64,000 nucleotides of DNA, from the NCBI GenBank assembly GCA_016868815.1, contig VGFQ01000009.1, positions 21,811 to 85,810 on the forward strand, given 5' to 3'. Position numbers and translations under genes: made by a program. Positions 34,145 to 43,313 of the stretch are shown here, in pieces. Source of the stretch: Bacteroidota bacterium (GTDB taxonomy: Bacteria > Bacteroidota > Bacteroidia > Chitinophagales > Chitinophagaceae). The notes below the pieces were generated by a model, which made no database searches, was not told where the DNA came from, and was given only the letters and a program-made list of their open reading frames with translations. Each line of letters begins with the position of its first letter. Positions within the stretch are counted from its first letter, which is position 1.

Positions 34145-35098
34145 CTATCTCAGGGGTAGGCCGGCTATGCTGGAACGTAAATACTCACCCCAGGAAAGAT
34201 TGTCGCATCCAGGCCGGTGTTTCTGTGCCCGTTCAATGGCATAGCCGGCCATTGTTTCCACGACCCATTCAAAATTTTCTTCTCCCACGCTCCGCAGGTC
34301 AGCATCCGGGGCTGGGTTGCAGAAGTCGATGGCATATGGCACCCCATCGCGGACGGCCAGTTCCACCGTATTGAAGTCATACCCCAGGAATTGATTGATG
34401 CGCAAGACCATGCCTTGCATGGTGGCGAAGAGCTCTGCAGAGGGCTTGTGCTCCGCAGCATATCTCAGGTGATGCGGATTGCGGGGCTCGTAAGGCATGA
34501 TGCGAACATGCTTATGGCCTATGCAGTAGCAGCGGTAGTATTCTTCGAAGACGATCTCTTCCTGCAGTAACATCACCAGCTGCCCGGTCTCGGCATGCTT
34601 CTCGAAGAACTCATCCATCGAGGCCAGGCGATATACATTTTTCCAGCCTCCTCCTGCAAAAGGTTTCATATAGGCGGGAAATCCGACATACTCGAAAATG
34701 CCCTTCCAGTTGAGAGGATAGGCTAAGTTGCTGAAAGACTCGTCAGACGTGTCGTCCGGTAAATCCCTCGAGGGGAGGATAACGGTCTTGGGGACTGGCA
34801 CTCCGATCTTTGTCGCTAGGGCATTGTTGAAGAACTTTTCGTCGGCACTCCACCAGAAAGGATTGTTGATTACAGCGGTGCCGCTGATGGCAGCATTCTT
34901 CAGAAAAGCCCGGTAAAAAGGCACATCCTGCGAGATACGGTCCACGATGACGGCATAGCCGCTGTCAGCCCCCTGCATGACTTTTTCTATCCGAACGGGT
35001 TCGGCCTGGATTCCCTCAACCGCCTTTGATTGAATTCGCTGTACAAATGCTTCCGGGAAGGAACGCTCTTTACCGTGTAGAATGCCTATTTTCTTCAT
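34145..35098 (-). CDS. ATP-grasp ligase (D-Ala-D-Ala-ligase/RimK-like)
   Basis: A 317-aa ATP-grasp protein. The start is set at ATG 35098 (MKKIGILHGKERSFPEAFVQ), giving the usual first beta strand; the track start adds 17 codons. After the pre-ATP-grasp domain, FPAYMKPFAGGGWKNVYRL forms the glycine-rich nucleotide loop. LQEEIVFEEYYRCYCIGHK follows, and VRDGVPYAIDFCNPAPDADL is the metal-binding region (D/E-x-N type). It should activate a carboxylate with ATP and join it to an amine or thiol. First gene of the four-gene run, divergent from the esterase with a 148-bp gap that probably holds both promoters. Confidence 0.8.
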   Translation of the reverse strand: MKKIGILHGKERSFPEAFVQRIQSKAVEGIQAEPVRIEKVMQGADSGYAVIVDRISQDVPFYRAFLKNAAISGTAVINNPFWWSADEKFFNNALATKIGVPVPKTVILPSRDLPDDTSDESFSNLAYPLNWKGIFEYVGFPAYMKPFAGGGWKNVYRLASMDEFFEKHAETGQLVMLLQEEIVFEEYYRCYCIGHKHVRIMPYEPRNPHHLRYAAEHKPSAELFATMQGMVLRINQFLGYDFNTVELAVRDGVPYAIDFCNPAPDADLRSVGEENFEWVVETMAGYAIERAQKHRPGCDNLSWGEYLRSSIAGLPLR

Positions 35099-35246
35099 GG
35101 GCGTCCGTATGTGAGATGGTACGGGTTGGCCTTGCAACCCATTTTCCACTCCAAAAGTATTGGCAATTGCCGAGACGATAAAAAATGCAACAACGGGGAA
35201 GCTAAAGGCGCATGCTGTTTTATCCTACCTTAACACTTCCATACCG

Positions 35247-36068
35247 ATGCGCGCGCCAACTGATAAGGCCTTGATCTCTCCGGCAGGACGGGAGACCTGC
35301 CAGCTATATTCTGAATTCCTGCAAAGGGATGTCACCCTCGACCTATACCAGCCACAGGCTGGAAGCCCGCCCTCGATCCTTTCGCTGTTGTTGGTGAACG
35401 ATGGCCAGGACCTACCCGCCATGAGATTCGGACATCTCCTGCAGCAGCTTCACTGTGCGCAGAAGATCCGCCCGCTGCTCTGCGTAGGTATTCATGCAGG
35501 ACCCGACCGTCGCCATGAATATGGTACCGCCGGCATCCCTGACTACCTCGGCAGGGGGGCCAAGGCCGACTTATATACCTGCTTCATCCTGAAGGAGCTC
35601 CTGCCCTGGCTGCGGCATCGCCTGGGTGCCATCCATTTCAAGGAGAAGTCGTTCTGCGGTTTTTCCCTGGGCGGGCTGATGGCCTTCGATATCGCCTGGA
35701 ACCATCCAGACGAATTTCGGCATGTGGGCGTCTTCAGCGGCTCCTTCTGGTGGAGGTCTCGGGCACTGGACGATGGCTATGACGAAACCCGACACCGGAT
35801 TATGCATGCCCGCATTCGAGCCGGCAAGGCTGCCCCCTGGCTGCGCTTTTTCTTACAGGCCGGGATGTTAGACGAGACTGCTGACAGGAATAAGAATGGA
35901 GTGATCGACTCCGTAGATGATACAAGAGACATACTGCTGGAACTACAGGGACATGGCTATCAACTGGGGAAAGAGCTCTGCCATCTGGAATTGCCGGATG
36001 GCACCCATGATGTCAAGACATGGGGCCGGGTAATGCCTGTCTTTCTGCAATGGGCCTTCAAAAAATAA
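35247..36068 (+). CDS. Alpha/beta-hydrolase (esterase-D-like)
   Basis: A 273-aa serine hydrolase of the esterase-D / enterochelin-esterase-like group. The start is set at ATG 35247; the track's TTG adds 29 unlikely codons. LLLVNDGQDLPAM is the oxyanion strand region. The nucleophile elbow is CGFSLGGLMAFDIAWNHPD (Ser 140). GVFSGSFWW follows, and the catalytic His is in LPDGTHDVKTWGRV near the end. There is no signal peptide, so it is cytoplasmic. It is divergent from the amidoligase-like operon, and such a hydrolase could release or recycle the operon's product (inference). Confidence 0.75.
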   Translation: MRAPTDKALISPAGRETCQLYSEFLQRDVTLDLYQPQAGSPPSILSLLLVNDGQDLPAMRFGHLLQQLHCAQKIRPLLCVGIHAGPDRRHEYGTAGIPDYLGRGAKADLYTCFILKELLPWLRHRLGAIHFKEKSFCGFSLGGLMAFDIAWNHPDEFRHVGVFSGSFWWRSRALDDGYDETRHRIMHARIRAGKAAPWLRFFLQAGMLDETADRNKNGVIDSVDDTRDILLELQGHGYQLGKELCHLELPDGTHDVKTWGRVMPVFLQWAFKK

Positions 36069-36099
36069 CGACGGATGCTTGGTGAGAGACATCCGTCGT
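36068..36099. terminator. Perfect 10-bp hairpin between convergent genes
   Basis: ACGACGGATG and CATCCGTCGT form a perfect 10-bp stem with a 12-nt loop directly at the esterase stop, facing the DUF2911 gene. There is no strong T-run, so it may act as a bidirectional transcription barrier or RNA-end protector. Confidence 0.5.
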
Positions 36100-36120
36100 G
36101 CATCATCAGTTTCTGGAATT

Positions 36121-36630
36121 TTATTCCATCCGAATACTCACTTCGGTATTTTCCCAGCGTAGGATCACCTTGCCATTCTCTACTGCATACACAAGATTTT
36201 CCACCAGCTGACTGGTTTTTTTCGCGGCTACTTTCACCCGTAAGGCGTCCTCTTCCTGCTTATATCGGTAGGAGCCCCACTGATTCCAAGTTTTATTGAA
36301 TACAACGGTCCATTCGCCTTCTCCGGGAATAGCAAAAAAGCCATATTTGCCTTTGGGAAGCGACTGTCCTTCTACTTTTACATCACTGTCCACTTCAAAG
36401 ATGGTGGCTTCGTTGGCGCCGGCCCTCCAGATTTTGCCATACGGCAAAAGGTCGCCAAATATCTTCCGTCCTTTCACGGCAGGGGAGCTATAGTCGATGG
36501 TAATGGTGGCTTTACCTGCTTTGCCAGTGGCTTTGGCAGCTGGGCTGGGCCGGCTCTGCTTGTCTTGGGCGCAGGACGGTAGGCTTGTGGCCAGTAGGGC
36601 CGTCGCCAGGAAAAAATGGATTGTTTTCAT
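36121..36630 (-). CDS. DUF2911 lipoprotein
   Basis: A 169-aa envelope lipoprotein of the DUF2911 family. The signal MKTIHFFLATALLATSLPSC ends at a lipidated Cys 20; this sets the start at 36630, inside the longer track ORF. Family landmarks are ITIDYSSPAVKGRKIFGDLL, PYGKIWRAGANEAT and GKYGFFAIPGEGEWTVVFNK, then WGSYRYKQEEDALRV. The function is unknown; these proteins are widespread in Bacteroidota. It is a single gene facing the esterase, with a hairpin between. Confidence 0.85.
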   Translation of the reverse strand: MKTIHFFLATALLATSLPSCAQDKQSRPSPAAKATGKAGKATITIDYSSPAVKGRKIFGDLLPYGKIWRAGANEATIFEVDSDVKVEGQSLPKGKYGFFAIPGEGEWTVVFNKTWNQWGSYRYKQEEDALRVKVAAKKTSQLVENLVYAVENGKVILRWENTEVSIRME

Positions 36631-36726
36631 GTGATGTGATTTTTCTGTTATTAAAACGCACCCACAGGGAATTGATTGCGTAGGGGGCACTTCGTTCGGT
36701 TGCTTCGACCAACGAATATCTGCAAT

Positions 36727-37452
36727 CTATGCCTGATTGGCAAGGAGTCTGCGATACATCTGGACCGTATTTTGTAAACTATAGTACAATGCGTCGCTGA
36801 TGAGGGCATGGCCGATGCTGACCTCATCCAGCCAGGGGATCTGCTGAGACAGATAACCCAGATTGACCAGGCTCAGGTCATGTCCGGCGTTCAGACCCAG
36901 TCCCAGTCGCCTTGCCTCTGTAGCCGCCTCTACAAAGGGGCGTATGGCCGATGCCCGGTCTGCGGCATAACCAGCTGCATAGGGTTCTGTATACAGTTCG
37001 ATCCGATCCGTACCGACCTCTGCCGCCCCGGCAACCATGGCAGGGTCTGGATCACAAAAGATGGATGTCCGGATCCCGGCAGTCCGGAACACAGACACCA
37101 TCTCACGGAGGTATTCGCAGTGTACAATCGTATTCCAGCCATGGTCAGACGTCAGCTGACCCTCTGCATCGGGCACCAGTGTCACCTGCTCGGGAACGAC
37201 TTCCAGCACCAGTGCTACAAACCTAGGTTCGCGGCAGTTGCCTTCTATATTGAGCTCCTGTGTCACCACCTTCCTCAGGGCTCTCACATCATCATAGCGT
37301 ATATGCCGCTCGTCGGGCCTGGGGTGTACGGTGATGCCATCGGCCCCGAATCGTTGGATGTCGATGGCCGTCTGCACGACGTCCGGATTGTTGCCACCGC
37401 GGCTGTTGCGGAGGGTGGCAATCTTGTTGATGTTGACAGAAAGCCTCGTCAT
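36727..37452 (-). CDS. pdxJ: Pyridoxine 5'-phosphate synthase
   Basis: A 241-aa TIM-barrel enzyme that condenses 1-deoxyxylulose 5-phosphate with 3-amino-2-oxopropyl phosphate to pyridoxine 5'-phosphate (DXP-dependent vitamin B6 route). [20 protein letters not shown] is the N-terminal substrate motif. [20 protein letters not shown] contains the phosphate-binding and catalytic residues. [19 protein letters not shown] and [18 protein letters not shown] are further signatures. It lies downstream of ahcY but separated by a strong terminator-like hairpin, so it likely has its own promoter. Confidence 0.94.
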   Translation of the reverse strand: MTRLSVNINKIATLRNSRGGNNPDVVQTAIDIQRFGADGITVHPRPDERHIRYDDVRALRKVVTQELNIEGNCREPRFVALVLEVVPEQVTLVPDAEGQLTSDHGWNTIVHCEYLREMVSVFRTAGIRTSIFCDPDPAMVAGAAEVGTDRIELYTEPYAAGYAADRASAIRPFVEAATEARRLGLGLNAGHDLSLVNLGYLSQQIPWLDEVSIGHALISDALYYSLQNTVQMYRRLLANQA

Positions 37453-37520
37453 CTGTTCTCAAATAATCTTTACAACGGTATGCGCTCTTGCCTTGTTTTT
37501 ATCCAGTATGTCAGCTAATG

Positions 37521-37553
37521 AAAAAAGCCCCTGCAATACGCCAGGGCTTTTTT
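37521..37553 (-). terminator. Rho-independent terminator after ahcY
   Basis: AAAAAAGCCCCTG..CAGGGCTTTTTT makes a GC-rich stem with one bulged base, flanked by A and T runs. It lies 24 bp after the ahcY stop and could work in both directions. Confidence 0.8.
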
Positions 37554-37576
37554 GATTCACATCACGACAGTACGCA

Positions 37577-38914
37577 TTAGTAGCGATAGAGTTCTGGCTT
37601 GAAGGGCCCATCTTTCTTCACGCCTAGGTATTCCTCTTGCTCGGCGGTCAGTTCTTCTAATTCTACACCGATCTTGGAGAGGTGCAGCCTGGCTACTTTC
37701 TCGTCGAGATGCTTTGGCAACACATAGACCTTGTTCTCGTAGTTGGTGTGGTTCTTCCACAGTTCTATCTGAGCAAGGGTCTGGTTGGTGAAGGAGTTAC
37801 TCATCACGAAACTGGGGTGCCCCGTGGCGCAGCCCAGGTTGACGAGGCGGCCTTCAGCAAGCAGTATGATGTCCTTGCCTTCTATGTTGTAGATGTCGAC
37901 CTGAGGCTTGATGGTATCCTGCGTGTGGCCGTAGTGCGTATTCAGCCAGGCCACATCTATTTCGATATCGAAATGCCCGATGTTGCAGACGATGGCCTTA
38001 TCTTTCATGGCACGGAAATGGCGCTCTGTAATCAGGTCTCGACATCCGGAGGCCGTCACTACAATATCTGCCTCTTTCACGGCATCCACCATCTTCTTGA
38101 CTTCATAGCCGTCCATGGCGGCCTGCAGGGCGCAGATGGGGTCGATCTCTGTGACGATCACCCGGCACCCCGCGCCGGAGAGCGAGGCGGCCGAGCCCTT
38201 GCCCACATCTCCATAGCCACCTACCACGGCCACCTTTCCAGCCAGCATCACATCTGTAGCCCGGCGGATGGCATCTACCAGCGACTCTTTACAACCATAC
38301 TTGTTGTCGAACTTGGACTTGGTGACCGAGTCGTTCACGTTGATGGCAGGCATCGGCAAGGTGCCCTTGGCAACCCGCTCATACAGACGGTGTACCCCGG
38401 TCGTCGTCTCTTCAGAGATGCCTTTTACATGCTGTACTAACTCTGGATACTTGTCCAGCACGACGTTTGTGAGATCTCCTCCATCGTCTAAAATCATATT
38501 CAACGGACGGTCGGCACCACTAAAGAACAGCGTCTGCTCAATGCACCAGTCGGCCTCTTCGATACTCTGTCCCTTCCAGGCAAACACGCCGATACCTGCC
38601 GCAGCTATAGCGGCGGCGGCATGATCCTGCGTGGAAAAAATGTTACAAGAGCTCCATTTGACTTCGGCACCCAGGGCAACCAGCGTCTCAATCAGCACGG
38701 CAGTCTGAATGGTCATATGCAGACAGCCCGCAATGCGAGCACCCTTTAAAGGCTGTTGGGGACCATACTCTGCACGGAGTGCCATCAGCCCCGGCATCTC
38801 GGCCTCGGCAAGTCGTATCTCCTTGCGTCCCCATTCCGCCAGGCTGATATCCTTGACTTTGTACGGTAGTGAAAAATCGATCTGTGAAATTGTTAAGCTG
38901 GACATGCTTGTCAT
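37577..38914 (-). CDS. ahcY: Adenosylhomocysteinase
   Basis: A 445-aa NAD-dependent enzyme that splits S-adenosylhomocysteine to homocysteine and adenosine, recycling the product of methylation. [20 protein letters not shown] is the substrate-domain signature. NPLS-type [19 protein letters not shown] follows. The Rossmann motif is [20 protein letters not shown]. The C-terminal [20 protein letters not shown] and the last residues [12 protein letters not shown] are as expected. The first three residues may be skipped (MSSL start). I looked for a riboswitch in the upstream 95 bp and saw none. Confidence 0.96.
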   Translation of the reverse strand: MTSMSSLTISQIDFSLPYKVKDISLAEWGRKEIRLAEAEMPGLMALRAEYGPQQPLKGARIAGCLHMTIQTAVLIETLVALGAEVKWSSCNIFSTQDHAAAAIAAAGIGVFAWKGQSIEEADWCIEQTLFFSGADRPLNMILDDGGDLTNVVLDKYPELVQHVKGISEETTTGVHRLYERVAKGTLPMPAINVNDSVTKSKFDNKYGCKESLVDAIRRATDVMLAGKVAVVGGYGDVGKGSAASLSGAGCRVIVTEIDPICALQAAMDGYEVKKMVDAVKEADIVVTASGCRDLITERHFRAMKDKAIVCNIGHFDIEIDVAWLNTHYGHTQDTIKPQVDIYNIEGKDIILLAEGRLVNLGCATGHPSFVMSNSFTNQTLAQIELWKNHTNYENKVYVLPKHLDEKVARLHLSKIGVELEELTAEQEEYLGVKKDGPFKPELYRY

Positions 38915-39009
38915 AATTTAATTGTAAAAATAAACCCTTCTGTCCGGAATATGAAGTCTTGTTGACCGTAACTCCACCCTATAGCTTAAATCGGGTATTA
39001 TGGCAACAT

Positions 39010-39714
39010 TCAAGTATGCAGGCGCCGCGAAGTTTCAAGATGGTCGCGAATGGCCTGTCTGGAAAACCGGATGGCGATGATATATGAGACGATAGCCCCT
39101 CCAAACAATAACAGGTCTGAAATTGGTTCAGGCACAAATGCCTTGTCTTGCAGGAACAGGAAGAAGTCGTAGAAGCCGTGGAAAAGTGTTGCCAACAGCA
39201 GTCCCAGTCGGATATACGTTTTCTCCCTACCCTCGGTAAAGCGTGCCTTTCCCAGATAGTATCCCATCACGATGCCAAAGCAGGCATGTGCCGGAACCGA
39301 CAGAAACATACGCAGGATGGCTGTGCCCATACCGTGTTGCATGACATATAGGATGTTTTCCAGGGTTGCGAAGCCCATCGAAACCATCACACTGTATACG
39401 ATTCCGTCAAAAGGCTCGTCGAACTCAGGCTTTCGAAAGGCATACTGCTTTACCATCAGGTATTTGCTCCATTCTTCCACGAAGGCAACCACCAGGAAGG
39501 CTTCCAAGGCTGTACTGAGCAGGCTCTCCGCCATCGAGGCAGAAAGGATGCGCATTCCCAGCATCTCGATTCCCAAAGCCAGCAGGGTGCTGAAAACACC
39601 CAACACAAAGCAGATAAGCAGATGCCTGCGGGGCTCTTTGTTGTAGCTGTCCTTAAAAATGATAAATAAGCTGATGGCGATGCCCGGGGCGATCGAGAGA
39701 CCAAAGAGTACCAT
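39010..39714 (-). CDS. PrsW-family intramembrane metalloprotease-like protein
   Basis: A 234-aa polytopic membrane protein. The motifs of PrsW-type (CPBP-related) proteases are visible: FVEEWSKYLMVK with Glu 80 and Glu 81, DEPFDGIVYSVMVSMGFATL followed by ENILYV, FLSVPAHACFGIVMGYYLG, and LLATLFHGFYDFFLF. About seven hydrophobic segments are predicted by eye. PrsW in Bacillus cuts an anti-sigma factor; here no sigma/anti-sigma pair is adjacent, so the substrate is unknown. It is transcribed away from the large secreted metallopeptidase, with an 89-bp divergent gap. Confidence 0.8.
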   Translation of the reverse strand: MVLFGLSIAPGIAISLFIIFKDSYNKEPRRHLLICFVLGVFSTLLALGIEMLGMRILSASMAESLLSTALEAFLVVAFVEEWSKYLMVKQYAFRKPEFDEPFDGIVYSVMVSMGFATLENILYVMQHGMGTAILRMFLSVPAHACFGIVMGYYLGKARFTEGREKTYIRLGLLLATLFHGFYDFFLFLQDKAFVPEPISDLLLFGGAIVSYIIAIRFSRQAIRDHLETSRRLHT

Positions 39715-39765
39715 AGAATGAATGTAAGCCTTCTCATTGAAATAGAGGTTTCCAGCGACCTTTTG

Positions 39766-39773
39766 TAGCTTCG
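39766..39773 (+). promoter_or_regulatory. -7 box variant (TAGCTTCG) upstream of the 958-aa protein
   Basis: TAGCTTCG resembles the Bacteroidota -7 box and lies 30 nt before the ATG at 39804. Confidence 0.35.
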
Positions 39774-39803
39774 CTTACCCAATTCACACAAAATATTTGA
39801 GCC

Positions 39804-42680
39804 ATGCTGCCAAGGGTATTATACCGCTCCATCGTCATCACCTGGGCCAGCCTTTTTGTACAACTACCTGTCCAGGCTCAGTATTTTGGCGGCAATCCTA
39901 CCAGTCTTAAGTGGAAGCGCATCGACACCGACACTGTCCGGGTCATCTTCCCAGCCGGCTTAGCGAAGCAGGCCAATCGCATTACAGACATCATCCATTA
40001 CCTGGGCCGTACAACGACCACAAGCCTGGGAAGTCAGATCCGTCCTATCCCGATCGTATTACAACCCCTGCCCGTCGTCTCAAATGCTTATGTCGGTCTC
40101 GCCCCCTGGCGCAGCGAGTTCTTTCTCACCCCCCCTCAGAACAGCCTTTGGCTTGGGGGACTTCCCTGGACAGACCTGCTGGCTCTGCATGAGTACAGGC
40201 ATGTGCAGCAGTTTATGAACTTTCGAAAAGGGCTGTCCCGATTCGCCTGGATTGTGGCTGGTGAGCAGGGCCAGGCCTTGGCCAACTCAATGGCCATTCC
40301 GGACTGGTTTTATGAAGGAGATGCTGTCTGGCAGGAGACAGCCCTCTCTTCGCAGGGTCGCGGGCGCCTTCCGGTGTTTTTTAACGGGTATAGGAGCCTT
40401 TGGCAAGCACAGCGGAAGTATTCGTATATGAAGCTGCGGAATGGCTCCCTCAAAGACTATGTGCCTAACCATTATCAGCTGGGATACCTGTTGGTCGCAC
40501 GCGCCAGAGAGCGACACGGGACAGACGTGTGGGCCCGCGTCACTGATCAGGCTGCCCGCTTCAAGCCACTCGTATTTCCCTTCCAGGGCGCCTTTCGCGT
40601 GACCACCGGGCAGTCATTCAAAACCTTTACCCGCGAGGCGCTTGCCCCCCGGGAACAACCCAGTAACATACCGGCCCTCCCCGAAGGACAATGGATCACT
40701 CGGCAGCCCCGACGCAACGTCGTGGAAGAACACCTGCCCTACGTCATCGGGAAAGACTCTGTCCTGCTGCTCCACAGCTCCTATCGCGACATCCCCGCTT
40801 GGCAGCTGTGGCAGCACGGACGCCTTCAGCGCCTGGCCGTGAGGGACATCGCCCTTGACGACTGGTACAGCCATGCCAACGGTTGGATCGCATACGCGGC
40901 CTATCGCCCCGATCCACGCTGGGGATGGCGCCAATATTCGGAGATAGCCCTTCTGGACCTCCACACAGGCGCACGCAGATTTCTGACCAACCGAACTCGA
41001 TACTTCTCTCCAGCCCTCTCCCATGATGCCAGACACATTGCCGCCGTTGAGGTGGCCACGGATGGAAGCTCTGCCTTGCATATCCTAGATGCCCGTACCG
41101 GAGAAATCGTAGAAAAAATGCCGAATCCGGAGGGATATTTCCTTGCCCATCCTACCTATAGCCAAGATGACACAGAAGTGTACGTCCCTGTCCGTGGTAC
41201 CCAAGGCCACATGGCCCTCGCAGCGTTTCGACGCGGCAGCGCGGCACCTCGCATCCTCGTACCTTTCTCGTCCGTTCCCATCGCCTTCCCCCGGACGGTA
41301 GGTACTTCCATTTTGTTCACTGCCTCTTGGCAAGGTCACGACCGGCTGATGTCTGTCGATGTGCGTACAGGTGCCATCACAGAAGTTGCATCTGGCTACA
41401 CTGGTATCTACGGAGCAGCCATCGACACCATCCGAAACATCCTGTACCTGCCCACGGTCACCGCCAGCGGCCAGCGCATCCTTACCCGGAACGTCGGAGA
41501 CGGGAAGCAGCTACCCGACTGGCGAGACCAGACAATGCCCCTCATTGTACCCATCGATGGCCAAGCGCGGAGCCATACACTGGCAGACAGCATCCCTTCG
41601 GTAGCTCGCGCCAGCACCAGACATGCCGCTTTTAACCGCCTGCTAAATATTCATAGCTGGCGACCTTTCTATGATCAGCCCGACTGGACCTTTTCCTTCT
41701 ACAGCGAGAATGTGCTGAACACCTTTCGTACAGAGATCTACCATCAGTACAACGAAAATGAAGGCTACAACAAGACAGGCTTTGAAGCCAGCTATGCCAG
41801 CCTCTATCCCTGGATCACTGGCAGCGCATCCTTTACCAATGGTCGCAATGTTACATTCCCAGCGGCAGGTGCTACGCCAGCCAGGACCTATCGCTGGGAT
41901 GAATGGAATGCCAACGCCGGCCTCCGACTCCCGCTCAACCTGACCAGAGGACGAAACTATCGCTACCTGACCCTTGTCACCACCTATAACATCCAGCAGG
42001 TCAGATATGAGCAGACGTCTTCCGTCAAGCAGCAAGACAGAGACTTTGCATTTGTACAATCCGCTTTGTCCTGGTCATCCCAATCCCAGCAAGCTGTCCA
42101 GCAGATCTACCCACGCTACGCACAGGTGCTATCGCTCCGCCATCGGGTAGGCATCGGTCAAACGGCAGCCAACCAGTTCCTTGCCTCTGCAGCCCTCTAC
42201 CTCCCCGGCCTCACACGCACCCAGAGTTTGGTGCTCAATGCCGCCTATCAGGCCCGCGACACACTACGGCAATACGCCTTCTCTAATAGCTTTCCCTTGT
42301 CGCGCGGTTACCCCGTGATCGATTACCCACATATGTGGAAATGGGGGGCGAACTATCATTTCACCCTCGCTTACCCCGACTTCGGCATCCTTCAGCTCGT
42401 ATACCTACTGCGTGTCCGGGCCAATATCTTCTATGATCAGTCATGGGTGCGCAGCCTGCGACAACAACGTACCTGGGCACTCCGCTCGGTCGGAACAGAG
42501 ATCTATTTCGATACCAAATGGTGGAACCAACTGCCAGTAAGCTTTGGAGTTCGTTATGCCCGACTGCTGGATACACAGCCCTACCCTCAGAAGCCTGCTC
42601 GCGACCACTTTGAATTTGTGATGCCCATTAACCTCATCCCGGACGGTGCCTTCCGCACACGCCGACTACATGGCCGCTGA
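39804..42680 (+). CDS. Secreted metallopeptidase, propeller and beta-barrel multidomain protein
   Basis: A 958-aa envelope protein. A signal peptide ends about residue 26 (LPVQAQ). The N-terminal domain contains LLALHEYRHVQQF with HExxH zinc-ligand pattern (His 129, Glu 130, His 133), and PDWFYEGDAVWQE about 40 residues later with the likely third ligand Glu 171, the gluzincin arrangement. Residues about 300-620 contain repeats of propeller type (RDIPAWQLWQ, WRQYSEIALLDLHTGARRFL, SALHILDARTGEIVEKM, RLMSVDVRTGAITEV). From about 640 to the end the pattern is alternating beta strands rich in aromatic residues, as in outer membrane barrels. The substrate is unknown. No neighbouring gene explains it; it is probably anchored in the outer membrane. 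Confidence 0.65.
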   Translation: MLPRVLYRSIVITWASLFVQLPVQAQYFGGNPTSLKWKRIDTDTVRVIFPAGLAKQANRITDIIHYLGRTTTTSLGSQIRPIPIVLQPLPVVSNAYVGLAPWRSEFFLTPPQNSLWLGGLPWTDLLALHEYRHVQQFMNFRKGLSRFAWIVAGEQGQALANSMAIPDWFYEGDAVWQETALSSQGRGRLPVFFNGYRSLWQAQRKYSYMKLRNGSLKDYVPNHYQLGYLLVARARERHGTDVWARVTDQAARFKPLVFPFQGAFRVTTGQSFKTFTREALAPREQPSNIPALPEGQWITRQPRRNVVEEHLPYVIGKDSVLLLHSSYRDIPAWQLWQHGRLQRLAVRDIALDDWYSHANGWIAYAAYRPDPRWGWRQYSEIALLDLHTGARRFLTNRTRYFSPALSHDARHIAAVEVATDGSSALHILDARTGEIVEKMPNPEGYFLAHPTYSQDDTEVYVPVRGTQGHMALAAFRRGSAAPRILVPFSSVPIAFPRTVGTSILFTASWQGHDRLMSVDVRTGAITEVASGYTGIYGAAIDTIRNILYLPTVTASGQRILTRNVGDGKQLPDWRDQTMPLIVPIDGQARSHTLADSIPSVARASTRHAAFNRLLNIHSWRPFYDQPDWTFSFYSENVLNTFRTEIYHQYNENEGYNKTGFEASYASLYPWITGSASFTNGRNVTFPAAGATPARTYRWDEWNANAGLRLPLNLTRGRNYRYLTLVTTYNIQQVRYEQTSSVKQQDRDFAFVQSALSWSSQSQQAVQQIYPRYAQVLSLRHRVGIGQTAANQFLASAALYLPGLTRTQSLVLNAAYQARDTLRQYAFSNSFPLSRGYPVIDYPHMWKWGANYHFTLAYPDFGILQLVYLLRVRANIFYDQSWVRSLRQQRTWALRSVGTEIYFDTKWWNQLPVSFGVRYARLLDTQPYPQKPARDHFEFVMPINLIPDGAFRTRRLHGR

Positions 42681-42725
42681 CAGCTGGAGTGAGGATATGC
42701 CGCGAAGACCGGTTTGTAGGGCATG

Positions 42726-43310
42726 TCACAGCATGTATCGCAGTGAACATTCCAGCATGCCCAGCTGGTAAAGATTCTTGCGGCTGGCTTCGTCCGAGTT
42801 GCTCCCGTTCCAGATCCGCTCTGCGTATGTTTCTGAGAACGATTTAAAGCTATGTCCCAGCCGCAGGACGAAGCCACGGCCGCTCTGCTTCCCCATGGTT
42901 CTTCCCACACCTATCTGGGTAAACAGGCCGCTCCGATGCGCTACGGGTGTAGCGATACCCCAGCCACCACCACCCATGTTACGCTCCTCCTGGGTGGGCC
43001 AGGCGAGATTCATCCCACCACCGGCATAGGCGAAGAAATGCTGCGGCTGACGGCTGACTGCTCGCTGTATCTCGAAGAAAACCGGCACTGTCCGTAAATA
43101 ATAATAATCTAAGGCAACGCCAAGATGCGCTGAAAACCTCGATGGAAGCTCATATCCTGCCTCCAACCCCAGCCGACCACTGACGCCGCTCTGCCCATTC
43201 AGGAGGGAAAGGCCCACCGACCCTTGTAACTTCTCCCAACGGGAAGTCGACTGCGCGCCAGCCCCCCAAAAATCACAGACGGCGATTAGCAGCAGAAACA
43301 ACTTAGGCAT
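42726..43310 (-). CDS. Small outer-membrane beta-barrel-like protein
   Basis: A 194-aa protein with a signal peptide (MPKLFLLLIAVCDFWGAGAQ). The rest alternates short beta strands with Gly-rich turns: LQGSVGLSLLNGQSGVSGRL, GLEAGYELPSRFSAHLGVAL, FFAYAGGGMNLAW, LFTQIGVGRTMGK, GFVLRLGHSFKSF. It resembles the porin-family or OmpW-like small barrels common in Bacteroidota. No specific family can be named. It is 3 bp downstream of the LVIVD-repeat lipoprotein gene on the same strand, so the two likely form a unit. Confidence 0.6.
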   Translation of the reverse strand: MPKLFLLLIAVCDFWGAGAQSTSRWEKLQGSVGLSLLNGQSGVSGRLGLEAGYELPSRFSAHLGVALDYYYLRTVPVFFEIQRAVSRQPQHFFAYAGGGMNLAWPTQEERNMGGGGWGIATPVAHRSGLFTQIGVGRTMGKQSGRGFVLRLGHSFKSFSETYAERIWNGSNSDEASRKNLYQLGMLECSLRYML

Positions 43311-43313
43311 GGG

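Noticed and set aside
38915-39009. Possible SAM/SAH riboswitch upstream of ahcY
   Set aside because: I looked for paired stems of known SAM or SAH riboswitches and saw no convincing structure in this short AT-rich leader.
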